DNA of 64,000 nt from Arthrobacter bambusae (GTDB lineage: Bacteria; Actinomycetota; Actinomycetes; Actinomycetales; Micrococcaceae). The DNA lies in NCBI RefSeq assembly GCF_030812595.1, contig NZ_JAUSSZ010000007.1, positions 62,001 to 126,000 on the forward strand. The letters are read 5' to 3'. Positions 50,485-60,834 of this stretch are shown piece after piece; the stretch's first letter is position 1; the number at the start of each line of letters is the position of its first letter. Under the pieces are notes generated by a model. That model was given only the letters and a program-made list of their open reading frames with translations, did no database searches and was not told the DNA's origin. The translations under genes were made by a program, and so were the position numbers.

Positions 50485-52578
50485 ATGACAATCAACTCCT
50501 TCGATACCGTCCTCGTCGCCAACCGGGGAGAAATCGCCTGCCGCGTCATCCGCACCCTCAAGGCCATGGGCATCCGTTCCGTAGCGGTATATTCAGACGC
50601 CGACGCCGGGGCCCGCCACGTGCGCGAAGCAGACGATGCCCTCCGGATCGGTACAGCCGCGGCGGCGGACAGCTACCTGCGGATAGATGCGATCATCGAG
50701 GCTTGCCAGCAAAGCGGCGCCCAAGCCGTCCACCCGGGCTACGGATTCCTCGCCGAGAACGTGGAGTTCGCGAAGGCCCTGGACGCGGCCGGTATCGCGT
50801 TCATCGGTCCGGGCATTGACGCCATCGAGATCATGGGCGACAAGATCCGTTCCAAGAACCACGTCATGTCCTACGGCGTTCCGTGCGTCCCGGGCATCGC
50901 CGAACCGGGACTCAGCGACGCGGAACTCATCGAGGCTGCGGCCGGCGTCGGCTTCCCCTTGCTCATCAAGCCTTCGGCCGGGGGCGGCGGCAAAGGCATG
51001 CACATCGTGGAGCGGCTCGAGGACATGGCGGCCACGCTCGCCACCGCCCGGCGCGTAGCGGCGAGCGCCTTCGGCGATGACACCCTGTTCCTGGAGCGGC
51101 TCATCCAGTCGCCCCGGCATATCGAGGTCCAGATCCTCGCCGACAACCACGGCAACGTGATCCACCTTGGTGAGCGCGAATGTTCCCTCCAGCGCCGCCA
51201 CCAAAAGGTTATCGAGGAAGCGCCGTCCCCCTTGCTGGAGTCCCTGGCGAGCGGGGCCGAGGTCCGGGCGCGGATCGGCGAGGCCGCCTGCCAAGCCGCC
51301 CGGAGCGTCAAGTACAGCGGTGCGGGCACAGTCGAGTTCCTCGTCTCGGACGAGGACCCGGAGCACTTCTTCTTCATGGAGATGAACACCCGCCTCCAGG
51401 TGGAGCACCCTGTCACCGAAATGGTGACGGGCGTCGACCTTGTCGAATGGCAAGTGCGCATCGCCGCCGGTGAGGTCCTCACGGTGGCGCAGTCCGACGT
51501 CGAGCTTGACGGCCACGCCGTCGAGGCGCGCGTCTACGCGGAGGTGCCCGCACGCGGTTTCATGCCATCCATCGGCGAGGTCGTGGCGCTCCGGGAACGG
51601 GCGAGCAACGATCCGCACGTCCGTGTCGACTCGGCCATGCTGACCGGACTCTCCGTCACCGGCGACTACGATCCCATGCTCGCGAAGGTCATTGCCTGGG
51701 GCCCTGACCGCAAAGCGGCCCTGGACACCCTCGACCACGCACTGGGGGACTACACACTGCTGGGCGTGCACACGAACGTCGAGTACCTGCGGCTCCTGGT
51801 CAACGACGACGACGTCCGGGCCGGCCGCCTCGACACCGGCTTGATCGAGCGCAAACTCGACGGAATGGCATTCCGCCAGGTGTCCGACGTCGAGCTACTC
51901 GCCGCGGCGATGCTCACCAGGAATGCCGTGGCGCCTGTCGATACCGGCTCACCTTGGAACACCGCCGATGGCTGGCGCGTCGGCGCCCCCGCGCCGTGGA
52001 AGACCACCCTCGGCCGTCCCGACGGCGGCCTCGCCACCGTGGGCTTGACGGTGGACGGCCCGGGCTTCACGGCGCGCGTGGATGGCGGCGCTGAGCGCTC
52101 CGCCACCCTCCGGCAGGTGTCCGCCGGGCATGCGGTGCTGGTGCTCGACGGCGTCGAGCACCATTTCGCGCACGGTTCACCATCTCCCGGGCCCGGGACG
52201 CGCGAACTCTGGCTGGGCAGTGACGGCTGGTCGTGCCGGCTGGAGATCCTGGACCGCGAAGCCAGGCTCCAACGCATCCTCGCGGGTATCCAGCGCGAAG
52301 AAGGCGCCGCGGACCCCGAAGTCCGCTCTCCCATGCCGGGAACCGTCGTCTCCGTTTCGGTGCACAACGGTGATCACGTGGCAGCGGGCGACGTCCTCCT
52401 CGCGGTGGAAGCAATGAAGATGGAACACCAGCTGGTGGCCTCGGTGTCCGGCACCGTGCACCTCAGCAGCAAGACCGGGGACCTGGTCAAGGCTGACCAA
52501 GTCCTCGCCACCATCCACGTGGCGGCAGAACCCGCCTCCGAAGCCTCAACAGAAAACCAGAAAGACGAGGAAGCCTAG
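50485..52578 (+). CDS. accA1: Methylcrotonyl/acetyl-CoA carboxylase biotin-containing alpha subunit
   Basis: The 697-aa protein has a biotin carboxylase N-terminus (FDTVLVANRGEIACRVIRT), ATP-grasp region with KPSAGGGGKGMHIV, and catalytic EMNTRLQVEHPVTE. The C-terminal biotinyl domain carries the biotin lysine in EAMKMEH (about residue 645). With the subunit at 48843 it forms the leucine-pathway carboxylase. ATG 50485 follows the beta stop closely, and a longer open frame overlapping that gene is not used. Confidence 0.94.
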   Translation: MTINSFDTVLVANRGEIACRVIRTLKAMGIRSVAVYSDADAGARHVREADDALRIGTAAAADSYLRIDAIIEACQQSGAQAVHPGYGFLAENVEFAKALDAAGIAFIGPGIDAIEIMGDKIRSKNHVMSYGVPCVPGIAEPGLSDAELIEAAAGVGFPLLIKPSAGGGGKGMHIVERLEDMAATLATARRVAASAFGDDTLFLERLIQSPRHIEVQILADNHGNVIHLGERECSLQRRHQKVIEEAPSPLLESLASGAEVRARIGEAACQAARSVKYSGAGTVEFLVSDEDPEHFFFMEMNTRLQVEHPVTEMVTGVDLVEWQVRIAAGEVLTVAQSDVELDGHAVEARVYAEVPARGFMPSIGEVVALRERASNDPHVRVDSAMLTGLSVTGDYDPMLAKVIAWGPDRKAALDTLDHALGDYTLLGVHTNVEYLRLLVNDDDVRAGRLDTGLIERKLDGMAFRQVSDVELLAAAMLTRNAVAPVDTGSPWNTADGWRVGAPAPWKTTLGRPDGGLATVGLTVDGPGFTARVDGGAERSATLRQVSAGHAVLVLDGVEHHFAHGSPSPGPGTRELWLGSDGWSCRLEILDREARLQRILAGIQREEGAADPEVRSPMPGTVVSVSVHNGDHVAAGDVLLAVEAMKMEHQLVASVSGTVHLSSKTGDLVKADQVLATIHVAAEPASEASTENQKDEEA

Positions 52579-52580
52579 CC

Positions 52581-53756
52581 ATGGCAAGTTTCGAACTCAC
52601 CGAGGAATACCAGGACCTGAGCGATTCCGTCCGGGAATTCGCCGACGAGGTAGTGGCTCCCGTGTCCACCAAGCACGACGAGGAGCACAGCTTCCCGTAC
52701 GAGGTGGTCAAGCAGATGGGCGAGATGGGCCTCTTCGGCCTGCCTTTCCCCGAAGAATTCGGCGGCATGGGCGGAGACTACTTCGCGCTCGCCCTCGCGC
52801 TCGAACAGTTGGGCAGGGTGGACCAGTCCGTGGCGATTACCCTCGAAGCGGGTGTCTCGCTCGGCGCCATGCCGGTGTACCGCTTCGGCACGCAGGCGCA
52901 AAAGGAACACTGGTTGCCCCAGCTGACCTCGGCCGAGGCGCTCGCAGGCTTCGGGCTGACCGAGCCGGAAGCCGGCTCCGACGCCGGAGGGACCAAGACG
53001 AACGCCCGCCTCGAGGACGTCGGAGACGCGAAAAACTGGGTCATCAACGGCAACAAGGAGTTCATCACCAACTCCGGAACCGACATCACGCGGCTCGTGA
53101 CCGTCACTGCCGTCACCGGGCAGCATGAACGCCACGACGGAAGCATCAAGAAGGAAATCTCCACCATCCTGGTTCCGACAGACACGCCGGGCTTCACTGC
53201 GGAAAAGGCCTACAACAAGGTGGGTTGGAACGCTTCAGACACCCACCCGCTCACTCTGAAGAACGTCCGCGTGCCTGAAGAGAACCTGCTCGGCGTCCGG
53301 GGACGCGGATACGCCAACTTTCTGTCCATCCTGGACGAAGGCCGGATCGCCATCGCCGCGCTAGCCACCGGTGCGGCCCAGGGCTGCGTCGACTTGTCCG
53401 TGAAATACGCCAAGGAACGCATGGCCTTTGGACAGAACATCGGAAAGTACCAGGCCATCCAGTTCAAGATCGCCCGCATGCAGGCACGCGCCCACACGGC
53501 GCGCCTGGCCTACTACGACGCCGCCGCGAGGATGCTGGCCGGCAAGCCGTTCAAGACCGAAGCGGCCATCGCTAAGATGGTCGCAGGCGAGGCAGCCATG
53601 GACAACGCGCGGGACGCCACCCAGGTGTTCGGTGGCTATGGATTCATCAATGAATTCACGGTGGCACGGCACTACCGCGACTCCAAGATCCTGGAAGTCG
53701 GGGAAGGCACCACCGAGGTCCAGTTGATGCTCATCGCCCGCGAGCTGGGCCTTTAA
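52581..53756 (+). CDS. Isovaleryl-CoA (acyl-CoA) dehydrogenase
   Basis: This is a 391-aa ACAD with signature 1 FGLTEPEAGSDAGGTKTNA (about residue 116) and signature 2 with QVFGGYGFINEFTVARHYRD. The C-terminal part has EVGEGTTEVQLMLI. The catalytic Glu-bearing arrangement of isovaleryl-CoA dehydrogenases, where the base lies on an earlier helix (here in AMDNARDATQ context), is compatible but not decisive. It starts 2 nt after the carboxylase stop. Corresponds by context to fadE19 of mycobacteria. Confidence 0.9.
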   Translation: MASFELTEEYQDLSDSVREFADEVVAPVSTKHDEEHSFPYEVVKQMGEMGLFGLPFPEEFGGMGGDYFALALALEQLGRVDQSVAITLEAGVSLGAMPVYRFGTQAQKEHWLPQLTSAEALAGFGLTEPEAGSDAGGTKTNARLEDVGDAKNWVINGNKEFITNSGTDITRLVTVTAVTGQHERHDGSIKKEISTILVPTDTPGFTAEKAYNKVGWNASDTHPLTLKNVRVPEENLLGVRGRGYANFLSILDEGRIAIAALATGAAQGCVDLSVKYAKERMAFGQNIGKYQAIQFKIARMQARAHTARLAYYDAAARMLAGKPFKTEAAIAKMVAGEAAMDNARDATQVFGGYGFINEFTVARHYRDSKILEVGEGTTEVQLMLIARELGL

Positions 53757-53775
53757 CCGTCAGGGAAGGTGAACG

Positions 53776-54585
53776 ATGATCGACAAAGTTGTTGCCAGCG
53801 CCGCGGAAGCGGTGAAAGACATCCACGACGGCGCTTCTCTCGCCGTCGGGGGGTTCGGCTTGTGCGGTATCCCGGTGGCGCTGATCGATGCGCTCCACGA
53901 TCAAGGCACCAAGGACCTCGAAACAGTCAGCAACAACTGCGGCGTGGACGACTGGGGCCTGGGCATCCTGCTGAGGGACGGGCGGATCCGCCGGACCATC
54001 AGTTCCTATGTGGGTGAGAACAAGGAGTTCGCGCGGCAGTACCTTGCGGGTGAACTCGAAGTGGTACTCACACCGCAAGGAACCCTGGCCGAGAAGCTGC
54101 GCGCCGGAGGTGCCGGGATCCCCGCGTTCTTTACGGCGGCAGGCGTCGGGACACAGGTCTCCGAAGGCGGCCTTCCGCAAAAGTACGACGCCGACGGCAA
54201 CGTGGCGATCGCGTCCGCACCCAAGGAAGTTCGCACCTTCAACGGGGCGGACTACGTCCTGGAGGAATCGCTGACGCCCGATTTCGGACTGGTCCACGCC
54301 TGGAAGGGCGACCGCCACGGGAACCTTGTGTTCCGTGCGACGGCAATGAACTTCAACCCTTTGTGCGCCATGGCCGCCCGGATCACCATCGCCGAGGTCG
54401 AAGAGCTCGTGGAACCCGGCGAACTCGATCCGCAACACATCCACACTCCGGGGATCTTCGTCCAACGGGTCGTGGTGGCGCCGGATACGGAGAAGCGCAT
54501 CGAAAAGCGGACCGTAGCGCTCACCCAGGCAGCCCCTACCCGTCCCACCGAAGCCGCGGGCACCACCGAGCTGGCAGGAGCGTAG
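53776..54585 (+). CDS. scoA: 3-Oxoacid CoA-transferase subunit A
   Basis: This 269-aa subunit has the glycine-rich [20 protein letters not shown] start and [20 protein letters not shown]. It uses succinyl-CoA to activate acetoacetate. ATG with GGGAAGG upstream, 19 nt after the dehydrogenase gene. A C-terminal Ala/Thr/Pro tail of about 20 residues is probably unstructured. Confidence 0.93.
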   Translation: MIDKVVASAAEAVKDIHDGASLAVGGFGLCGIPVALIDALHDQGTKDLETVSNNCGVDDWGLGILLRDGRIRRTISSYVGENKEFARQYLAGELEVVLTPQGTLAEKLRAGGAGIPAFFTAAGVGTQVSEGGLPQKYDADGNVAIASAPKEVRTFNGADYVLEESLTPDFGLVHAWKGDRHGNLVFRATAMNFNPLCAMAARITIAEVEELVEPGELDPQHIHTPGIFVQRVVVAPDTEKRIEKRTVALTQAAPTRPTEAAGTTELAGA

Positions 54586-54587
54586 CC

Positions 54588-55340
54588 ATGGAATCGAACA
54601 TCACCCAGGACGTGCCGCCGCGTCCCGAGACGGTCAGGCACGAGTACCGCCGCGCCGGCGCCGAGCACCACGAGGGCAAAGGCTGGACGCGGAACGAACT
54701 GGCCGCCCGCGTAGCCCGCGAACTCAGCAACGGGCAGTACGTCAACCTCGGGATCGGGATGCCCACCCTGATTCCCAACTACATCCCCGACGGGGTCGAG
54801 GTGATCCTGCATTCAGAGAACGGGATCCTGGGCGTCGGCCCCTATCCGGCCGAGGACGCCGTGGACCCCGACCTGATCAATGCCGGCAAGGAAACGGTCA
54901 CCGTCAACGCGGGCGCCGCATTCTTCGATTCGGCAACGTCCTTCGGCATGATCCGCGGCGGCCACGTGGACGTGGCCGTGCTGGGTGCAATGGAGGTCGC
55001 CGCCAATGGCGACCTGGCCAACTGGATGGTCCCGGGCAAGATGGTCAAGGGCATGGGCGGCGCCATGGATCTGGTCTTCGGCGCCAAGCGGGTGATCGTC
55101 ATGATGGAGCACGTGGACCGCAACGGCAGGCCCAAGATCGTCAAGGAATGCTCCTTGCCCGTGACAGGGAAAGCCTGCGTTGACCGGATCATCACCGACC
55201 TCGCCGTGATCGACGTCGTCTCAGAAGGCGGCGAGTCCAGGCTCGTCCTCAGGGAGCTGGCACCCAACGTGACGGCCGAGGACGTGGCGGCCGCGACCGG
55301 CGTCGAACTCTTCGAAGAGGACCAGGAGTTGACTGTATGA
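54588..55340 (+). CDS. scoB: 3-Oxoacid CoA-transferase subunit B
   Basis: The 250-aa subunit carries the catalytic glutamate in [11 protein letters not shown], preceded by [16 protein letters not shown]. An extra N-terminal ~30 residues ([19 protein letters not shown]) are longer than in typical ScoB, and a later start is possible. ATG is 2 nt after the A-subunit stop, and the 3' end overlaps the next gene by ATGA. Confidence 0.93.
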   Translation: MESNITQDVPPRPETVRHEYRRAGAEHHEGKGWTRNELAARVARELSNGQYVNLGIGMPTLIPNYIPDGVEVILHSENGILGVGPYPAEDAVDPDLINAGKETVTVNAGAAFFDSATSFGMIRGGHVDVAVLGAMEVAANGDLANWMVPGKMVKGMGGAMDLVFGAKRVIVMMEHVDRNGRPKIVKECSLPVTGKACVDRIITDLAVIDVVSEGGESRLVLRELAPNVTAEDVAAATGVELFEEDQELTV

Positions 55341-55888
55341 CCGCGGACGCCGGACAGCCCGGGACAGCTGAACGCCACATCTCTGAACGCCGAATTGTCG
55401 AGCAGCGCGGTCTGTACTTCGAGGAACTCGAGGAAGGCGTCGTCTACGCCCACCGGCCCGGGCGCACCGTCACCGAAGCGGACAACGTCCTGTTCACCAC
55501 GCTGACCATGAACACCCAGGCACTCCACCTGGACGCGGCGTGGAGCGCCAAACAGCCCTTCGGGCAGAGGCTCATGAACTCGATGTTCACCTTGTCAACC
55601 ATGGTGGGACAGTCCGTCACGCAGCTGACCCAAGGCACCATCATTGCCCAGCTGGGGCTCACCGACGTCTCCTTTCCGCACCCGCTGTACCACGGTGACA
55701 CCCTCTACACGGAGACTGTCATTACCGGGAAACGGGAGTCGTCCTCACGTCCAGGTCAGGGCGTCGTGACCATGCAGCACACCGGCCGCAACCAGGACGG
55801 CACGGTTGTGGCGCTGGCCACGCGGGCATGCCTCATGTGGAGCCGGACTGCGCATCTCGAGGCGCAACAAGGGACAATCAATACATGA
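55337..55888 (+). CDS. MaoC-family hydratase
   Basis: This 183-aa hotdog-fold protein has the [20 protein letters not shown] start and [20 protein letters not shown], where the D-x4-F/T...H pair of R-specific enoyl-CoA hydratases is found. It resembles Rv2499c of M. tuberculosis in neighbourhood. Here it is the only candidate for hydrating 3-methylglutaconyl-CoA. Overlaps ScoB and the lyase gene by ATGA on both sides. Confidence 0.87.
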   Translation: MTADAGQPGTAERHISERRIVEQRGLYFEELEEGVVYAHRPGRTVTEADNVLFTTLTMNTQALHLDAAWSAKQPFGQRLMNSMFTLSTMVGQSVTQLTQGTIIAQLGLTDVSFPHPLYHGDTLYTETVITGKRESSSRPGQGVVTMQHTGRNQDGTVVALATRACLMWSRTAHLEAQQGTINT

Positions 55889-56721
55889 CCTTCACGATGG
55901 GCCCCGCCCTGCTTTTCTGCCCCGCCGACCGCCCGGAACGGTACCAAAAGGCCGCTGAGCGTTCCGATGCCGTCATCCTCGACCTCGAGGACGCGGTGGC
56001 GCCCGCCGACAAGAAGCTGGCCAGGGGCGCCATCCTCGCCCAGCTCGGCTCGGGCGGCGAGACGGTCGAACTCGACCCCAGCCGCACGATCGTGCGCGTC
56101 AATCCGGTGGGCACCCCGGACTTCGAGAAGGACCTCCACTGCCTTGCCCACACCCCTTACCGCACCGTCATGCTGGCCAAGGCAGAGACCGGCGACCAGC
56201 TGAAAGCACTTGAGGGATACCACGTCATCGCCTTGTGCGAGACGGCCCAAGGGATCGTCAACGCGGGTGAGATCGCCGAGGCGCCCAACGTCATCGGGCT
56301 CATGTGGGGCGCCGAGGACCTGATCGCCTCCATGGGCGGCACCTCAAGCCGCAAGGACGACGGCAGCTACCGGGCCGTCGCGATGCACGCCCGATCCACT
56401 GTGCTGTTGGCGGCGAAGGCCGCCGGGAAGGAAGCCATCGACTCGGTCTACGTCGACATTCCCGACCTTGCCGGGCTGGCCGTGGAATCCGCCGATGCCG
56501 TAGCCAGCGGATTCGGCGCGAAGGCCTGCATCCATCCGAACCAGGTTGCCGTTATCCGCGAAGCCTACGCACCGTCGCCCGAAGCCGTCGCAGGGGCCCG
56601 GGAACTGCTTGAAGCCGCGGCCGCGGCTGGAACCGGGGTGTTCCAGCACAAGGGCCGGATGGTGGACGGACCCATCCTGAAACACGCCGAATCAACGCTG
56701 CGCAGGGCCCGGCTTTCCTGA
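55885..56721 (+). CDS. HpcH/HpaI (CitE-like) beta-hydroxyacyl-CoA lyase
   Basis: The 278-aa protein has the CitE-type TIM barrel start (PALLFCPADRPERYQKAAER), VILDLEDAVAP, IVRVNPVGTPDF, ALCETAQGIVNA and the metal site LMWGAEDLIASMGG. It lacks the rest of citrate lyase. The M. tuberculosis counterpart by context, Rv2498c, cleaves citramalyl-CoA and (R)-3-hydroxy-3-methylglutaryl-CoA, so here it probably performs the last step of leucine breakdown, giving acetoacetate and acetyl-CoA. ATGA overlap with the MaoC gene. Confidence 0.9.
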   Translation: MTFTMGPALLFCPADRPERYQKAAERSDAVILDLEDAVAPADKKLARGAILAQLGSGGETVELDPSRTIVRVNPVGTPDFEKDLHCLAHTPYRTVMLAKAETGDQLKALEGYHVIALCETAQGIVNAGEIAEAPNVIGLMWGAEDLIASMGGTSSRKDDGSYRAVAMHARSTVLLAAKAAGKEAIDSVYVDIPDLAGLAVESADAVASGFGAKACIHPNQVAVIREAYAPSPEAVAGARELLEAAAAAGTGVFQHKGRMVDGPILKHAESTLRRARLS

Positions 56722-56740
56722 AGGGGCGCTCCGGCCGGCC

Positions 56741-56766
56741 TATTTGTCCTGCCTATTTGTCCTGCC
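56741..56766. repeat. 13-bp tandem duplication at the 3' end of the LMF gene
   Basis: TATTTGTCCTGCC occurs twice in perfect tandem. The stop codon of the minus-strand gene ending at 56753 falls in the copy junction, so the duplication changed or restored the gene's end. Confidence 0.8.
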
Positions 56767-58213
56767 GTCGCGACTTCGGCAGTGACAACGGGGCGATGAC
56801 CTCGTAGAGCTCCATGCGGATCCAGCGTTGACCCGTTTCGCGGAACTCGGACCGCGTGGCGAAGCGATAGAGGAAGCTGCGCGCACGCACCCAACTCGGC
56901 TGTTCGCCGTCGAACGGGTCGTGCCGCAATAATCGCAACATGGGCGGATCGGCGACGAGCAGTTTGCCAAGGAACGCGTAGAACCACTCCTCGTGCACCG
57001 TGCGCAAGGGCAGGAACCACATCAGCCAGTCGAGGCGCAGGTGGTACGGTGCCCACTGGCGGGGCAGCCGGCGGACGTCGCCGGGCTTGCCCTTGAAGCC
57101 GTATTCTCGCCAATCCGCCTCATCGACGGGAACCTCGGCCTTGGTGCCTTCCACGACGATTTCCACGCGGTGCCGGGTCACCGTGCCGAACGCCCCATAG
57201 GTGTTGACCAACTGCCATCGGTTGAAGCTGGCGTTCATGAGCTGCTCCCGCGAGAGCAGGTTGCGGATGGGCCAATAGCTGAGTACTACGAGGAGCACGG
57301 TCACTGCGAGTACGGCGGCGAGCCACCACACCGGGGTCTGCGGCGCGGGCCGGCTCGGTTGTTGCGGTATGAAGGGCAGCACAGCGTGGGCTACCGGGTC
57401 GCTCACCGCAGCGAAGGCAAGCACGATCGCAGACCAATTGAGCCACGCGAAGTTTCCGCTCCCCACCAGCCAAAGCTGCGTGAAGACCACGATGCCTGCG
57501 GCAATGGTGGCCAGTGGCTGCGGTGCGAACAGGAAGAACGGCACCACAAGCTGCGCAAAGTGGTTGCCGAGCACTTCCATGCGGTGCATCGCTTTGGGCA
57601 AGAGATGTGCCTGGCGGCTCAGGGGACCGGGCATGGGCTGCGTCTCGTGGTGGTAGTACAGGGCGGTTAAATCACGCCATTCATGTCCGCCATGGATCTT
57701 GATCATGCCCGCGCCGAATTCCAGCCTGAAAAGCAGCCACACGAGAAGGACGAGGATGGTCTTGGGCGGGGGAGTCTGCTCCGAGCCGAGGAACGCCACA
57801 GTGAAGCCCATCTCCAGCAGCAGCATCTCCCAGCCGAAACCGTAGAAGGTCTGGCCGACGTTGACGATGGACATATAGAGCAACCAGAGCGCCAAGTACG
57901 CCAGCATCGGGACCCAAGGCGGGCCGAGTTGCGGCAGCCCGCCAACCAGCGCGAGGGAAATGGCGATGCCGACGCCGCATACGGCCCGTAGGAAGTTGTC
58001 CGAATACTTCCAGCGAAAGAGGCTGGGCCGGCGCAGGACCCTGTGAACAGCCACGTATCTCGGGACAGGCAGGAGCCCGTGTTCGCCAAGGAGCGCGGGA
58101 AACTGGTTGAGGCTGGACAGGAACGCGATGAAATAGAGCGCGGCCGTGCCGCGCTGGAGCACCTGCCGGGCGAATTCATAGTCCGGCGCCTCGAACCACG
58201 AGACCCAGTCCAC
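56753..58213 (-). CDS. Lipase maturation factor family protein
   Basis: This 486-aa integral membrane protein (LMF1/DUF1222 family) has about 8-9 hydrophobic segments. It also has the motifs MSIVNVGQTFYGFGWEMLLLE, EFGAGMIKIHGGHEWRDLTALYYHHETQPMP-type and the C-terminal APYHLRLDWLMWFLPL. In animals LMF1 assists lipase folding in the ER; the bacterial role is unknown. ATG at 58213 with no strong Shine-Dalgarno sequence. Divergent from dxr. Confidence 0.9.
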   Translation of the reverse strand: MDWVSWFEAPDYEFARQVLQRGTAALYFIAFLSSLNQFPALLGEHGLLPVPRYVAVHRVLRRPSLFRWKYSDNFLRAVCGVGIAISLALVGGLPQLGPPWVPMLAYLALWLLYMSIVNVGQTFYGFGWEMLLLEMGFTVAFLGSEQTPPPKTILVLLVWLLFRLEFGAGMIKIHGGHEWRDLTALYYHHETQPMPGPLSRQAHLLPKAMHRMEVLGNHFAQLVVPFFLFAPQPLATIAAGIVVFTQLWLVGSGNFAWLNWSAIVLAFAAVSDPVAHAVLPFIPQQPSRPAPQTPVWWLAAVLAVTVLLVVLSYWPIRNLLSREQLMNASFNRWQLVNTYGAFGTVTRHRVEIVVEGTKAEVPVDEADWREYGFKGKPGDVRRLPRQWAPYHLRLDWLMWFLPLRTVHEEWFYAFLGKLLVADPPMLRLLRHDPFDGEQPSWVRARSFLYRFATRSEFRETGQRWIRMELYEVIAPLSLPKSRRQDK

Positions 58214-58251
58214 AAACCAACGCTACGCCTGGGGTGCGGGATACTTAAGCA

Positions 58252-59436
58252 ATGCAGCCGCGCAAGATCATCCTCCTCGGGTCCACCGGGTCCATCGGCA
58301 CACAAGCGATTGACGTCGTCGACGCCGCCCCCCATCTCTTCGAGGTCGTGGCGTTGAGCGCGGGCGGCGGGAACCTCGAACTCATCGCGCAGCAGGCCGT
58401 CCACACCAAGGCCCAGGCAGTCGGCATCGCCTACGGCGATCCACATGAACTGCAGAAACTCATCGGCGTTGCTGCTTCCGCCGCCGGGCTCCGGAACTAC
58501 GATCCGGCGATCATTGCGGGGGCGGACGCGTCCACCAAGATTGCCGCGATCGAAGCGGACGTCGTCCTCAACGGCATCACGGGGTCCATCGGGCTGGCGC
58601 CGACGCTGGCAGCCCTCAAGTCCGGCGCCACCCTGGCCTTGGCGAACAAGGAATCTCTGATCGTGGGCGGTGCATTGGTGAAGGCCGCTGCGGCCGTTGA
58701 CCAGATCGTGCCCGTGGATTCCGAGCACTCGGCCATCGCACAATGCCTCCGCGCGGGAACCGACAACGAGGTCGAGAAACTCATCCTCACGGCGTCCGGC
58801 GGACCCTTCCGGGGCCGCAGCCGCGAGCAACTCCGGGACGTCACCCCGGCCGAAGCGCTTGCCCACCCCACTTGGGATATGGGCCTGATGGTCACTACCA
58901 ACTCGGCCAGCCTGGTCAACAAGGGCCTGGAAGTCATCGAAGCACACCTGCTGTTCGACGTCCCCTTGGACAGAATCGACGTCGTGGTGCACCCGCAATC
59001 GGTGGTGCACTCCATGGTGGAGTTCGTGGACGGATCCATCATTGCCCAGGCCTCTCCGCCGGACATGCGGCTCCCGATCGCCCTGGGACTCGGGTGGCCG
59101 GAGCGCGTGCCCGGCGCCGCGAAGCCCTGCGACTGGACCCAGGCCACCAGTTGGACGTTCGAGCCACTTGACTCGGCAGCCTTCCCGGCCGTGGAGCTGG
59201 CCAAGGACGCCGCGAAGCAGGGGAGCACTTTCCCGGCCGTGTTCAACGCCGCCAACGAGGAAGCGGTGGAGGCCTTCCATGCCGGCCGGATCCGGTTCAC
59301 CGACATTGTGGACACGGTGGAATCCGTCCTCAGCGAACATTCAGGATCCTCGGAGCTGACGGTGGAGTCCGTGCTGGATGCTGAGAGGTGGGCACGCACG
59401 CGCACCCACGATCGTTTAGCCAACAGCACCCTTTAG
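58252..59436 (+). CDS. dxr: 1-Deoxy-D-xylulose 5-phosphate reductoisomerase
   Basis: This is a 394-aa second enzyme of the MEP isoprenoid pathway. NADPH site [14 protein letters not shown] (about residues 8-21), NKESLIVGG, metal/substrate motif DSEHSAIAQ and TASGGPFRG are all present. Followed by the M50 protease and ispG, as in many actinobacteria. Confidence 0.97.
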   Translation: MQPRKIILLGSTGSIGTQAIDVVDAAPHLFEVVALSAGGGNLELIAQQAVHTKAQAVGIAYGDPHELQKLIGVAASAAGLRNYDPAIIAGADASTKIAAIEADVVLNGITGSIGLAPTLAALKSGATLALANKESLIVGGALVKAAAAVDQIVPVDSEHSAIAQCLRAGTDNEVEKLILTASGGPFRGRSREQLRDVTPAEALAHPTWDMGLMVTTNSASLVNKGLEVIEAHLLFDVPLDRIDVVVHPQSVVHSMVEFVDGSIIAQASPPDMRLPIALGLGWPERVPGAAKPCDWTQATSWTFEPLDSAAFPAVELAKDAAKQGSTFPAVFNAANEEAVEAFHAGRIRFTDIVDTVESVLSEHSGSSELTVESVLDAERWARTRTHDRLANSTL

Positions 59437-59453
59437 GAAGCAGTACTTAAGGC

Positions 59454-60785
59454 ATGAATCCCGTCATTTTGTTCATTCTCGGAGTCGTCTTCGTCGCGAT
59501 CGGCGTGGCCGTCTCCATTGCGCTGCACGAGGTGGGGCACTTGCTTCCCGCCAAGCTGTTCAACGTGCGCGTCACGAAATACATGATCGGTTTCGGCCCA
59601 ACCCTGTGGTCCAAGCGGAGAGGCGAGACCGAATACGGCGTCAAGGCCATCCCGCTGGGCGGCTACGTAGCAATGATCGGCATGTACCCGCCCAACCCGG
59701 AAGATGGCAGCGTCAGGCCGTCCAGCACCGGCATGTTCCAGACCCTTGCCACCGAGGCCCGGTCCGCGGCGCACGAGGAAGTCGGCCCCGGCGACGAGAA
59801 CAGGGTCTTCTACAGGCTGCCGGTCTGGAAAAAGGTCATCATCATGCTGGGCGGCCCGGCCATGAACCTGCTCATCGGCCTGGTGCTGACCGCGGTGCTC
59901 CTGATGGGTTTCGGGGTGTCGACCGCCACCACCACCATTGCCGAGGTGTCCAAGTGCCAGGTCAAAGCAGGCGAGACCGTCGATCCCAACTCGCCCAACT
60001 GCCAACTGACGCCTGCCGCAGTAGCCAAACTCCAGCCGAACGATGTTGTCACCAGCTTCGACGGCAAGCCGGTGACGAGCTGGGCCGAGATGAGCAGCTG
60101 GATCCGGGCATCGGCCGGTAAGGCCGTGCAAATCACCGTGGACCGTGGCGGCAAGAGCGTCACCACGCAAGTAACCCCGGTACTTTCCGCACGCCCGGTC
60201 ATCGGCGACAACGGCCAGCAGGCCAAGGGCGCGGACGGTAAACCGTTGTATGAGGAAGTCGGGTTCCTCGGCATCGGTGCGCAGACCGCCATGGTGCCCC
60301 AACCGGCGTCGACCGTCCTTCCCATGGCCGGAGAGAACATCAAGCAAATCGCCGGAGTCATCCTCAACCTGCCCGCCAGGGTAGTCGGCGTGGCGCAAGC
60401 GGCTTTCGGCTCCGAGCCCCGCGACCCCAACGGACCCATCAGCGTCGTCGGCGTGGGCCGGGTGGCGGGCGAAGTGGCTGCCATGGATCAGGTTCCGCTG
60501 CAATCGCGCATCGGTGCCCTCGTCGGGCTCCTCGCCGGACTGAACTTCGCGCTCGCCGTCTTCAACCTGGTTCCGCTCCTGCCCCTAGACGGCGGACATG
60601 TGGCGGGCGCGCTCTACGAAGGGGCCCGGCGTCGAATCGCCAAGCTGTTCGGCAAGCCGGACCCGGGTGCTTTCGACATCGCGAAGCTCCTGCCGCTCAC
60701 GTACGTCGTGGCGAGCATCCTCATGGCCATGAGCGCGCTGCTTATCTACGCGGACATCGTCAAGCCCGTCAACCTCTTCGGCTGA
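59454..60785 (+). CDS. M50 site-2 protease (RseP/Rip1 type)
   Basis: This 443-aa membrane metalloprotease has HEVGH at residues 25-29 in the first membrane segment and the second motif NLVPLLPLDGGH near residue 375. A PDZ-like domain lies between (about 175-240, with VVTSFDGKPVTSW). It cuts membrane-bound anti-sigma factors or similar substrates. It starts 17 nt after dxr and is co-transcribed with it, with ispG further downstream. Confidence 0.95.
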   Translation: MNPVILFILGVVFVAIGVAVSIALHEVGHLLPAKLFNVRVTKYMIGFGPTLWSKRRGETEYGVKAIPLGGYVAMIGMYPPNPEDGSVRPSSTGMFQTLATEARSAAHEEVGPGDENRVFYRLPVWKKVIIMLGGPAMNLLIGLVLTAVLLMGFGVSTATTTIAEVSKCQVKAGETVDPNSPNCQLTPAAVAKLQPNDVVTSFDGKPVTSWAEMSSWIRASAGKAVQITVDRGGKSVTTQVTPVLSARPVIGDNGQQAKGADGKPLYEEVGFLGIGAQTAMVPQPASTVLPMAGENIKQIAGVILNLPARVVGVAQAAFGSEPRDPNGPISVVGVGRVAGEVAAMDQVPLQSRIGALVGLLAGLNFALAVFNLVPLLPLDGGHVAGALYEGARRRIAKLFGKPDPGAFDIAKLLPLTYVVASILMAMSALLIYADIVKPVNLFG

Positions 60786-60834
60786 TCCGCATGGATCCGG
60801 GCTTCGAATTGTTCCGGGGGGATAGGCTATCGGT

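Noticed and set aside
48942..50573. Very long open frame (about 543 codons) antisense to the carboxyltransferase gene
   Set aside because: High-GC codon bias creates long antisense frames. The plus strand encodes a complete, recognisable carboxyltransferase, and the antisense protein resembles nothing.
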